Shown here piece after piece: positions 24,201 to 36,382 of a stretch of 64,000 nt of DNA. The translations under genes and the position numbers were made by a program. Origin of the DNA: Monomorium pharaonis (lineage: Eukaryota > Arthropoda > Insecta > Hymenoptera > Formicidae). The stretch spans positions 356,001 through 420,000 of the forward strand of contig NC_050474.1 in assembly GCF_013373865.1 (NCBI RefSeq). The letters are read 5' to 3'. The notes under the pieces were generated by a model. It ran no database searches and was not told the DNA's origin. It saw only the letters and a program-made list of their open reading frames with translations. The stretch's first letter is position 1; the number at the start of each line of letters is the position of its first letter.

Positions 24201-27200
24201 TTTCGCAGACGAAGATACGATTCAAGTTGATGAGACAGAATCTGTACCAGTGAGACTTCTCGGTGGAAAAACGAATCTCGAAGGCAGACTGCAGGTAACC
24301 CAGTTACATTTTTTTTCTAAATGTTTGTATTTAAAGGGGTAATTTATATATCAGTTTTATTATAGAAGATTACCACTTTTACAAATAATTAATGATAAAA
24401 TAAATATACAATTTAAATAGTTTAATTAACTTTTAATTATTCTTTTATTCTAAAAGGTAAAAATTGGAAATAAATGGGGCACTGTGTGCAACTATGGCTG
24501 GACGATTCTGGATGCGGCACTCGTTTGCCATCAATTGGGCTTTATCCTCGACTTCGAGAATTGGTTTATGGAACGTTCGCAAATTCCGAATGCGGGAATC
24601 AACGAGGATATACTCCTCAGCAATGTGCGCTGTAACGAATATGACAGTGACATAACTAAATGTCGGGCGGAAAAGGAGCAAGATTTCGAAAACTCTTGTA
24701 CTCACGCAAACGACGTCGGTGTCAGATGTTTGGAGGTCGCATGGGCGGGTCTCAGACTAGGACCATTGGCCCAAAGAAGTGACTTGCAGTATGTGACAAT
24801 CGAAAGGGCAGGCTTATTGGATTACAAAACCAATTCATTCAAGCCAGGTAATTCTTAATTTCGTTAATACTCGATTGGTCAAGCATCATCACAGTTACGA
24901 ATAATGTTACATTTCACAACAGCTTTGCAAATTGATTTCGCCCGACATTCCTTGGACGGTGTCAAAGTCTTTAACAATTTGCACGATGGCTTGGGAGTTT
25001 TGTATTCGGACATATATTCAGCGGACGCGATAAATACCGTTACAAACAGTGACTTCTTTCAAAACGGCGGAAGCGGCATCAGCTTCAAGCAGCTAGGGAT
25101 GCGAATCATCAACTCACGAATCGAGGGCAACAAGGTCGCGGGAATAAGGCACAATCCCGCTCTCTCGGCCGTTCAGCAGAGGGAATTCGCGGGATGGTTT
25201 TTGCGCGCGCCAGATACCACGGTAGATTCGCCATACAATCCGACAATTTTGCCAGAGATGAATGAGAACATCGAGGTTGCTAACGGAGAGACGAAATACA
25301 TCATAACGACTAAAGTAACTGGCGAATCCGTCCATCGTACCATCAATATTAAAGTAAATTCCTTTTCTTTTCGCAAAGTGCATTTTGTTATCGTTGTTGA
25401 ACTAATTTTACTTTACACTTACAGTGTACCCCAGGCTACGTCATCGGTATCCAATTGTTAAACCCGATAGAAAATCGAAGTACAGAACAGATCATATTGC
25501 ACGACTCGCAACGTTTCAACAAAAATCAAACAATTTGGCACGTAAAACGAGACTTGAGCATTTTCCCTGTTTCGTCCAGTTCCTTTGTAATGATTTTGGA
25601 GTACAGTAGTGGTGAAAATGCCATCGGTGGAACAGTTATAGCTATTACGTCACTCTTGGCTCCAATACAGGTATATTTTAAATGTGAACATTTATAAAGA
25701 ACTGACATTAATTTTGTTAATGTTATGATTATTTTTACACAGAATATTCGTAATAGAATAGTCAGCGGTCCAATTCCTTCGCTGATTCTTACAAAGACGA
25801 GGATCAAAAGAAACCAGAAAGGCGTGTTCGCATCCTATTACAATCGATATCTGAATGAAATCGGGGATCATTTTCTACGGAAGGCCAACGAGACTATTCA
25901 ACTAATCGGATGCGAGATATCACACAATTACGAAGAGGCCATTTATGTATATTCGCCTCACTGGAACATATTTCAGTCTAACCTGTCTGAAATCTCGATA
26001 CACATAAATAACAGCTTAATCACGGACAACGGTAAAGGAATATATCAGTTTAGCCGCGATGCGAGACATTCCAACAATCTTTTTCATTGGATAATGCAGG
26101 ACAGCACGATCGAAAGAAATCATGGCGGTGGATTCGAAGTGTTGTTACCGGATGTCTGGCAGTACAACGAAAACTTTACGCATTCCCTGTACTTTGGGAA
26201 TAACACCTGGCGTAACAATGAACAGTTTAGCTTTATAGTGGACGGACATTTCGCGCATCTTAATATATCTTACAACCGTTTCGATAGCAATCGTTGTAAG
26301 ACGGGTTTAATATCTGTGCGCGGAATGGAGAAAAGAATTACAATTGATAACAATCGTATTGAGGGTAACAGCGGTGCCTACATGGTCGAGTTTCGAGCGG
26401 ACAGCCAATCCGAGATCCTCGGCGTCGTTTACGCGCGCTTCTATTATAACGAGATTAAGCGGAATGCATATGATCTCATTGGTATGGGTCCACGTCGAAC
26501 ATTCGACGATCCAAGTTACGTTGTTGGGTTTCACGGCATACAGAAAGTACGAATTAATAGAAATCTCTTCGGTGAGAATTCGCTGGATTATGAATTACTG
26601 GCGGGTATCAGAACAGCCAAGACCAACAACGAGGTAGACGTTACGGAGAATTGGTGGGGTACCGCTAACGATACTTCTATCAGGTAATTTTATCGTAAAT
26701 CCACACTTTCTGTAGACTGTATTTAATTCAAAACTTATATTTGAACATGTATATTCTTTCGCAGATCGAGAATTTTCGACTTCGACGATTGGAATGATCA
26801 CGCCGTGGCCAACTATCGACCATACCTTATAAGTGATTCATTTGATGCATCTATTTCCGCATCGTGGCATATAAGTCGGGAGATCGATTTGGATAATCTG
26901 GGTGGTCGCATAGTGGATAATCTTTCGCTGCACGCGAGACCTGAGCCCTACATCGTACGCTCCGATATTACGGTTATGCCGGAAGCTACCTTGCATATCT
27001 ATCCTGATGTTGTAATGGAGTTTGCTCCCAATGTCGGCATCCTAGTTCTGGGAACGCTAAAAGCTATCGGCGTACCTGGCCACGAGATCATAATGAGACC
27101 GATGAAACGAGTTGACACGAATTCCTCATTCTCCAAGCTGACGACGACTAAGACTCACGCTAATCTCATATCGATGCCGGATGAGACGATTCGTATGTGT

Positions 27201-30200
27201 AAAAACGGACGTTGCTCCGCATTATACAACGAAGGTAAACCGAGAAATCAAAAATTATTCTTAAAGTCCGTTGTTTATTAGTAAAAAATGTAGTAATAAA
27301 TAACAAACACACTTAGAATTTATCTTATTTTTTAAAATTATCATATTACTTTTATATATTTAGCTTTCTTTTTTGATAATAGGATTCTTGGAGTACTTCA
27401 ACAGAACGACTCTTCAATGGATCCCCTTGTGTGACGATCGATTCACTGAGCGCAACGCTCAAGTGGCATGCCGACAACTTGGTTACGACACTCTCAATGT
27501 CTATGTATCGTACGATCGTAGGTATGAACTTCATCCTGGATCATTAACGCGCGTCTGGTCTTGGCCTGAACCTCTACAGGTAGGATTAATTTTTTCTTTT
27601 TTTTTTTTTAATAGTAATCTTCCCAAATCTAAATTCTAAAAAATATAAAAAAATATGAGATGAAAAATTTTTACACTGGAATATTTTTGCTTCTGATTCT
27701 CTTTTGATTTACTAGGATATTTTCGCTTCTGATTCTCTTTTGATTCGCTTCAGAATCACAGCAAACTTTTTAAATTTTAAACGTTTAGTGTTCTGGAAAA
27801 GAGCAAAATCTCGAGGATTGCCAAATCAGATTGAACGGTCAGTTATTTGGTCATCGGCATGAGTGCCCTTGGGACGGGCAATTTGTTTTCCTTCATTGTG
27901 GCAAACGAAACTTGGACGACGCATACGATTATTGGGGCGGAATACGCATCGCGAACAGCGAATTTGAGCATCATCTGTACGAACACCGCATCCATGACGT
28001 CGTGACTCATGAAACGGTCAGGCGTGTTGAATCAGTTCTTAAATTCATCAATATAACCGGTGCTGGAATTTTACACTATGAGAAATCATCCGCTATACAG
28101 TCGATCATGAAGTCTCCAGCGATGGTACACGTCAACATAGATCGCAGCGCTTATCATGGCATCAATGTCGTATCTCCAACGCACACGGTATGCGGAACAC
28201 ATTTGTATGCGAAAGAAAACGCGATGCAAAACAATTCTTGTTTAAAAATGCACAGTCATGCGTATATATTACAGGTGGAATTATTATTCAATACGATTGA
28301 CAACGTTCTCGGCAACGGCGTAAATATATTATCCTTGACGGGAGAAGGCCGCGAGGCGGACGAGAGCTCGTTCACGCCTATTAAGGATCTTAATATTCCT
28401 TATCATTTATTCAGTATGGTTGATATATGCGATACTGCGAAAGAGATCACGATCGAGGAGCGCGTGATTGTGTACTACAAATATGATAATTATCCTGTGA
28501 ACTGCGTGAAGATCTTCCGCAGTCCTTACAGAGCTAAACCTTTCGGATTTAGGTATATGTGAAGTTTTTTCTCGCGTCCGCGAGATGATATCTCAAAAGC
28601 GTAATGAAAACTAAAAAGTGAATATCTCGATTTTACAGGCTTTTGCAATTTAATCTTTACAACTCCACTGGCAAACCGGGCCGACACGACAGTATAACTC
28701 TGTATGACGGAGACATTTACAATATCACCACTAAGAAAATTGGCCATTTGGAAGTTAACACTCTTGACGAGAAGAAATTGTTCAGAACACAGAATCCTAG
28801 TATTAGTATTCGATTGTTCGCTAATGGCGCCAGTAATGTGCACGGATTTATTGCGGAAATCGTGACTCTCCCGATATCTGCAATTGGTTTTAGTAAGCAC
28901 TTTCAATATTTTATTAGCGAAGAAGAATAATTTCTTCATTGTTTCGGAACATATATGTATATATATCACGCGTTCACTTTTATAATTGCTAGATCGCGAT
29001 GTGCAGCACAACGTTTCTTACTCTGTGATATCAAACTGCCGCGAAGGAGCTATAAAATATGCAAGCGCCGGCGAAGTGAATGCCATAATGACGCTCGAGC
29101 GTAATCAGTTTATAAATAATTGCGAAAAACTGTACGGTAACTTTACCACATGTAAATCTGCACTGTGGCTCGACGTTCAAAATACACAGTCGCTCTATTT
29201 CAGAGTAAGTACAAAGTAGTATGCTTAAGGTAGGTGGGGAAGTGAAGAAAAAATAGGAAGTTTCTATAGTTAAATTAAGAAATCAAAATTGACGAATTTA
29301 TTTTAAGGAAAAGAATTTTTCTTTGTTCATTTATTTAAATAAATTCGCAAATTTTGTTTTCTTATTTCTTCTGACCACACAAACCTCCTGTCACCTCTTA
29401 ATTTCTTCTTAGAAAGTTATCAAAAGACGAAATTTCTAATTGTTAAAAATTATTTTCTAGAATAACTTAATACAACGGAATCAAGGCGGTCTTTCTGTCC
29501 GTGCCGATTCGAGAGGTTCGGCAACGTCTCTCAAGGGATGGATTCACAACAATCTTTTCACAGAAAATTTCAACAAGCCTGCATTGTGAGTACGATATAA
29601 CTTATAACTTGTTTATAAGACCGTGTAATGACAATAAATTGAATCTTTAGATATGTCGAGGGTCGTCAGAGCAGCCCTTATCAAGAGGTGACTATATTCA
29701 GAAATTATTTCACCAAAAACAACGCACCCTACGATAACAACATTGTTTTGAAGCAAGTGGTCAGTAATATGACACTCAATTACTTACATGGAAACCTCGG
29801 TATGCACTTGTTGGAGATTTCAGGATTTGAGAAAGTCCGCTTACCCATCTATCAAAGCACATCTCATAACGGCTTTTACAAGTGAGACACTTTTTTATAT
29901 TTCTCTGCTTTATATATTTCTTTATTGCCGTATGCAAAAACTGTTTATAGAAAATTATTCAAGCGTAATTGGACGTAATGGAATATTTCTAACATTTTAG
30001 AAATTATGCAGTTGATCGTGAAGGTCGTAGCACTATCATTGCCGGTACACCTGGTCAACAATACGTTGATAATGTGTTCTTTAATCCTGATAACGATTAC
30101 GAGATGCTCACAACAAACAGATCTCAGTAAGTCAAAATAAACTTGATCTAAATATAAAATAAAGATTAAATATAAGAAGTGAATTAAATAAGTTTATTTA

Positions 30201-32471
30201 AAAACTTTTACATTCATAAAAAAACTAATTGTTCATGTAGACAATTGGAAATGTGGAGATCTCATGTAGACGCGCGGCACAACTGGTGGGGCTACAACGA
30301 AACTTTGGCTGTGGCTGGACGTGTCAGAGATCGTGGGGATTCACCTGAATTGTTGCAGGTGGATTATCAACCTTTCCATATGAACAATAAATCGGTATTA
30401 AGCGGCAAGTGTCCACCTGCTTGGGATCTTGTTGGTGACACGTGTTATATATTGATCGGCGCACCGATGGATTTTTACAGCGCGCGAGACTTTTGCAGAG
30501 TGAGTTATTATGATATTTAATTTTTTCTCTGGTGAAAATTTTTTAAAATTTCTATATAAATTTCGATCTTTTTAAGAATTTTTATGACTTAAAATTTCTC
30601 AGATTCTTTATATAAACTAAATGACTTTTTAGAACTTATAAAATCTACATCTTTTCTAAAATTCTATATATGTAAATTCGGAAATATTCCAAGATTTTTA
30701 AAATTAGTTTCATAAATTAAACAAAAACTTACAAAATTTGAAATTTAAGGTATTTTTGAGAAATCTTCATAAATTAAAAATATGAAAATTTCTTATAAAT
30801 ATTATATATATTATTAAAATTTTTGTCAGTACGATTAATATGTGTTCATCACGATTGATTTAAATTTTTTACAAATCATGCCGTTTTATTTTATATTGTT
30901 TATTGAACTTTTTTTTTTTCACGCAGTCTGCAAATGCATCAATGCCGTTTATTATGAGAGATTATCTGGAACTTTGGAAATTTGCACGCAAGCAACAAGA
31001 ACGCTTCGATTATTCAGAACGTGTGTGGGTGCAACAATTAGAACGCGTGGATCAGTGTACGGCGTTCACGTATCAGACCATCGAGATTGATTATTGCGCA
31101 CAACCTAATCCGTTTATCTGTGAGATTGGTACGAAGAATATCATAATGAAGAATAATAAGATAAAAAGAAAAAAGAAAAAGAAAAAGTTATTCACTTTTC
31201 AACAGATCCCAGAGTCAACATCGACCCTCTATCGTGGAGAAAAGATATCGTTGCGGTGGGTGTTTTAGGAGCTGTTGGCGTTGCGCTCGCATTATTGACC
31301 GCGGCTATCGCTTTGTGGGCATCCAAGTCCAAGAAACGTAAGCTCGAGAGACTGGAGCGACGTAACTCTATCAGGCAATCCCTGCATTCCCTACGATCGG
31401 TTGGCTCCACGTCCGGCTTTACGGAGCTTGCTTATCGGCGAAAACCTATCACGGTAAATATGGATTATGTAATCGATGCACAAATAATGTGAATGGTTTT
31501 TAAATTTAACGTGATAAAGATTTAAAACTATGCAAAAGTTAATCGTTAAAAGTTAATTAAAGTTTTTAGTGGTTTAATCTATTTTTTATGAAATTAAGGA
31601 GAAATTAATGTAAACTTATAAACAGTGTTCTTTTTCATATATGTTTCAGACCAAACATTCTACAGATACGTTAAACTCAAATTATAAGCGTATGTTGAAC
31701 GGCGGTAGTCTGGATTCAATGGACAAGTCGCAACTGAATTCCTCAATAGAGGACAACCAGAGTTACGACGTGTACGAGGCTCACAATCCGCGATACTCGC
31801 CAAGCACAAGCGACTTTAAGAGCACGGTACAGAAGTACGGAACGGCACAAAGTGTCGACAATCCGATCTTCGATTTGGCGTATCGCAACGAGGGCTTCCG
31901 CAATCATTCCACTTTTGCGGCGAGAAATGGCATTGCTGCCGCCGCCACCGTCGCCGCTGCTACCACTGCTTCTAACTGGCCGTCACAGCCGAATGTGCAG
32001 TCGACTTCAGTCGGCGAAAGTCCCCCGAACAACGAGAGTTCATACTTCAACAATGCGTCCACATTACCGTTACATTCCAGTCTTGCGCTCACCGACTCGA
32101 TAAACGAGCTAAAACGTGACATCGAGTCATCATCGGCCGCTTATGATCCTGTGGATTACGACTCAAGACGCGCCTACGATACAGCCACGTTAACGCCGAG
32201 TCAGGCATCCGAGCCTGTCCCGGAATATGCGCCGGATTTTCAACCGCCAGTGCCGCCACATCCTTATCACTACGAGATCGAGAGCAGACCTCGAAGCGAG
32301 GCGCTGCTGGAGACCAACTTTGACACGGGTGAGGAGAAGCCACTGCGCTCGAAGAGTGAAGTCCTGCTCGAGACCAATCTGGACGCGTTCCTAGTCAACG
32401 AGCCCACGGAACTCACGCAACTGTCAGCAACCGCACGTAGCAAGAGTCAACCGTTGGAAACGGCGATGTAA
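16256..32471 (+). CDS. bark: Bark beetle/Anakonda, triple-repeat tricellular junction protein
   Basis: Twenty-six phase-consistent coding exons give about 2985 residues: 16256-16615, 20226-20395, 20475-20668, 20986-21160, 21266-21435, 21544-21782, 21906-22155, 22228-22613, 23099-23751, 23838-24294, 24457-24847, 24923-25353, 25425-25670, 25743-26683, 26765-27234, 27383-27579, 27804-28552, 28639-28892, 28993-29204, 29461-29585, 29651-29881, 30001-30126, 30241-30499, 30927-31128, 31206-31453, 31650-32471. A signal peptide (1 to about 22) precedes three units. Each has a header (about 80-120, 990-1020, 1750-1800), an SRCR domain, a CUB-like segment and right-handed beta-helix repeats, closing with NW(L/W)G. 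A C-type lectin domain (about 2515-2630), one transmembrane helix (about 2644-2667) and a 320-residue cytoplasmic tail follow. Drosophila Bark organises tricellular septate junctions with Gliotactin and has this same architecture. ATG 16256 was chosen because it leads directly into the signal peptide; Met 5 is an alternative. Confidence 0.94.
17535..17578. repeat. (CG)n(AG)n microsatellite
   Basis: Alternating CG then AG units in bark intron 1. Simple repeat with no coding content. Confidence 0.9.
19459..19534. repeat. Compound (TA)n(GA)n(G)n microsatellite
   Basis: TA repeat, then GA repeat, then a run of G interrupted by single A residues, in bark intron 1. Confidence 0.9.
21202..21243. 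repeat. (TA)n microsatellite in a bark intron
   Basis: About twenty TA units shortly upstream of the acceptor at 21265. The intron is short (21161-21265), so the repeat makes up much of it. Confidence 0.9.
27681..27752. repeat. Two-copy 36-bp tandem repeat in a bark intron
   Basis: Copies at 27681-27716 and 27717-27752 share the core GCTTCTGATTCTCTTTTGAT and differ at a few positions. It lies in the intron between 27579 and 27804. Confidence 0.8.
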
Positions 32472-32713
32472 CAGCGATATAATTTAAACGTTGGTGAATT
32501 CTTGTGTTGTCCACAATCAGGCGCAATCGTGTGCCAAAACATCTTGTAACAACGAGCACTGCCACAGCTATCGCACAATAAGAGATCTTCAATCGTAACA
32601 ATATGCTGCCGATTTAAGTGACTCGTGCCATTTCCAATAACCACGAACTGAACATATTGAAATACACGTGCGTAGCAAACCCCGCACAGAAAAAGAAATT
32701 ATGTATCAAATCA

Positions 32714-32784
32714 ATTATTTCATATATAAGCAATAATATAAGGTCTTCAAAGAATTTGATATTTTTGCTTATATATGAAATAAT
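32714..32784. repeat. Perfect 20-bp inverted repeat in the bark 3' UTR region
   Basis: Arms at 32714-32733 and 32765-32784 are exact reverse complements around a 31-nt loop. The arm carries ATTATTTCATATATAAG. In RNA it would form a stable stem about 240 bases past the Bark stop codon. Confidence 0.8.
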
Positions 32785-34974
32785 GATGTTGATTTAATAC
32801 TAATTGCTTTTTCTACGCCGCTGAAATAATCGGAAATGAAATAAAGATCGGCAGACAACGCCAATTCGTTGTTAGTTATAAAAACTGAGAATTTTATCAC
32901 ATTGTGACAAATTGTAAAACTACAATCCGTTATCGATAGATAACGCTGCAATAATTATTTATAATATGCTGAACTGACGTGTTCAGTGAATGCGAGTTTT
33001 GGACGAATCCACCGAATCTGCGCTTGGAGTGAAACACATACAACGCGTATAGATGTGTTCTGTGCAAGATTTTCAATGAGAATTGCTTCCCATCAAAATT
33101 TCGAATTGGCGAGAGAGAGAGAGAGAGTCGATTACATGTAACATAAAAAATTCAATATCTTTACTGTTAGATTTTTTATCAAGATGTTAATAGTTCGGCA
33201 TATATGATTAAAATAAGCTGGTTTCTTTGCACGTCGTAAAGATCTCAACAGTCTATCTTTCGTTAACGTGCCGCGTTAATTTTGACCTGTGACAACTCAC
33301 TGGTGATCCATGCGACACATAATGCTATAATCTCGGAAGTTGACGCACGTATCTATTGCGTCATATATTCGTAGGTGTTCCAAAGAAGATGACTGTTCGT
33401 TACGACGATGCGTTACTTAATCTCAATTACGTCCGTAAGTGGTTTCTAATGCAGCTAATTTAATAGACTGTTAATCACGACACCTTCGTTGATACGAGCG
33501 ATACGAGCATGAATCTCCAACTCGCTGGAGATAAAGCTCATGAATAATCTGCGAGAGCAAATCGATTGTTAATGTTCTTCTATAACTTCTTTTTACAATG
33601 CAATAAATATTTACAATTTTTTTCAAAATTTAGACATTAAAATTTTTTTCGATATACAAATGTTTTGACAGGTTTTTAGAGATATATATAACGTTATTAA
33701 TATTGTTCGATGATAAATATGTCAGAAGTGAGAAGAATGAGAGGGATGTATGTTAATTTTAAGTATATAAATAAGTGTAAAAATAATTAATTGAAACTAT
33801 GTCTTTACGATTGTTAACCTTGTCGCGACAAAGTGAGAACAAAAGCAGACCTCATATTCGTAATTAGTATTATATACTCTTGTTGCTCTTTGTTCAGCAA
33901 GTGAGGTATATATGAGATCGATCAAAGTTTCTTTTTATTATAGTTTCAAAATATAGAAAAAAAAACGAACAAATCCTTTTTTTAATTTGACATCTCGTGT
34001 TAAACATTAAAAAGTTGCGATAAAAGAGGTCTTTATATATATATATATTTTTTATGGATTATCTTTTATTCGGACTTATCGAATGTGTAGCCAAATCCGT
34101 GCAAATAACATGGTGTTACACTGCCAAGTGTGTCCAACATCGTAACATATAACTTTCACGAGTATTAATAGAGTAATAGAATCAATTGTTTAAGGATTGT
34201 TGTGAAATTGAACTGTAAATAAATGTTCTATTTATCATATACTCGTGCGCAATGCAGAAATACGAATTTTACGAAAATACACATCCGAGTGTTTACGCGA
34301 TAAAAATTTGTACTCGTCATAGAAGCGTACGTTCTTTCCCAGATATAACTTTACACGAGAGACTTATCATTTTATTAAGCAAAGTGATCTCACTGACTTT
34401 GCTCTTACCGAAAACATTTTTATATACCTGCCTTTAGCAAAGTATCCGTCCATTCACATAGATTTAGCGCGATCGCGAGCGTTCAATCGCCTTTTTACAA
34501 GGCGCGCGATTTATAGGATTTTAAATAAAATTTTTGCTATGTAAAGTTTGCTTAAGAAATCCATAGGATTTTTGAAAGAGAAGGAATATATGTATATGCA
34601 TGCACGTGATACGTACCTATTAACAGAACGCAAAAGCACTTGCTAACGTTCGCAATATTTAAATATTTGCAACGTAACTTTCATTAAGATTTTAATGAGC
34701 TTAATCGTGCCGCGAGTTCTCTTATAGGTACCTGTACGAATGGAACTTAATGTCACAAGGCTGCTCTTACATGTACATGTCGCAGAAATAAAATGGACTA
34801 AGTGAATCCAAACAATCTTGTGAAAAAGTTATCATACCCAATCTCGAACTACATTTCGATTGCTGTTCTTCTTTTAAAGACAATTGTCGACTCCAATTAA
34901 ATTATTTTACGCTAAGAGTCACTGTATCAACTGTTGAATAATTACAGGTAGACGACTGTTTAAAAGCATATTTA

Positions 34975-35495
34975 AAAATGGCAGAATAGGATGGCGAAGG
35001 AATCGAAGGAAATTAGAATATGTGCCTCCCGAAGCTTCGAAAATTCATCAGAGATTATTAGGAGAGTATAATACAAAAGGAAGAAGATAGCATCGGAAAG
35101 TAACATTATGCTCTCGATTAAAAGATCCGAAAAATCATTGAAGTACTTATTAGGAGTACCGAATGAGCGAGAAGTTTCCGGATTTTTATAACTTCCTCGC
35201 CTAATATACTTTGCTGATACTTCGCAACGCTCGAAAATCCAAAAAATTTCGTCCAAAGTATCAGCAAAGCATATTAGGCGAAAAAGTTATTGGAAATTCG
35301 GTAACTTTCTCACTCATTCCGTACTCTTAATAACTGCGACGATTTTTCAGGTCTTTTGATCGGCAGTACAATGTTATTTCCCGGTGCCATCTTCTTCCTG
35401 CTGTTGTATTATACTTTCCTAATAATCTTCGGTGAATTTTCAAAGCTTCGAGAGGCACATTCTATTTTCCTCCGCCATCCCACTTTGCCATTTTG
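34975..35495. repeat. 521-bp long foldback (inverted repeat), about 245-bp arms
   Basis: The left arm starts AAAATGGCAGAATAGGATGG; the right arm ends with the inverted CCATCCCACTTTGCCATTTT. The arms pair along their length with many mismatches and small indels (roughly four in five positions by eye). The inner ends are the best matched, CGCCTAATATACTTTGCTGA against TCAGCAAAGCATATTAGGCG, around a 34-nt loop at about 35222-35255. No transposase is encoded. It is either an aged foldback transposon or a hairpin-RNA locus. Confidence 0.8.
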
Positions 35496-35990
35496 AAATA
35501 GACATACAAAAACAATAAATTATAAGTTAGTTGATATTTTTATTGACCTAATTTTTATATAAATTTGATTAAAACATAATTATTTACTTAAAAATGAAAT
35601 TTTATCAAGTTATTTTTTTAATTTGTTTATTAAGTGACTATACAATATGGGATTTCTGTATGGAAAAGGAAACAACGAGAGCTTCAAAACAATATCGAAT
35701 ATATTAATATTAATATCGTCAAGATAACATAATTAAATATCAGGTTACTATTCGTCGCAGCCGTGCTTCTCGGCCCTCTGAAACGAACATTGGCATTAGG
35801 AGATTCTTTCTACGCCTGACAATCGACGAAGAAATTCCGCGGTGCCACCTTTATTAATGTGGCTTCAACGCGATATTTACGTATCAGCGAAACTATTTTT
35901 CATTCCGATTTCCTCGCGCCTCTGAGACACGAGACACATTTCTTCGGCTAATAGACATACATTATAATCTTACAGATATGTAATTTATAA

Positions 35991-35992
<2 letters not shown>

Positions 35993-36073
<81 letters not shown>

Positions 36074-36076
36074 CGC
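35993..36076. repeat. (GT)n microsatellite with a (GC)n end
   Basis: About 35 uninterrupted GT units ending in GCGCGCGC. The His/Thr-repeat ORF on the minus strand is an artefact of this tract. Confidence 0.95.
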
Positions 36077-36338
36077 ATTCTTTCTATTATATCTAAGTTA
36101 TAAGAGGAGGCTGGCTCACATCTCGAGATCGCCCAGTCAGGTACCTCCGTTGCCTGCGGATGCATTTGGATAGCAATACGCTGTTTTCTACAACTAAGGA
36201 CGCGTACATGCAACGAGTAAGAATAACTTAATCGTAATTGTCAACACGCAGTGCGGTTTAAATAAACCGAGTATCACGCCCGCTTTCATTAACGACTGGC
36301 AAGTTACTCAAGAAGGAAATTGTTTCCAATTTCTTTCC

Positions 36339-36342
<4 letters not shown>

Positions 36343-36376
<34 letters not shown>
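36343..36376. repeat. (TA)n microsatellite
   Basis: About seventeen TA units in the bark-fusilli intergenic region. Confidence 0.9.

Positions 36377-36382
<6 letters not shown>

Noticed and set aside
30530..30840. AT-rich stretch with recurring AAATTTYTATAAAAATT words, similar to parts of 17.9-18.1, 22.7-23.0 and 49.8-50.3 kb
   Set aside because: Similarity is loose and explained by base composition; no defined ends or unit length.
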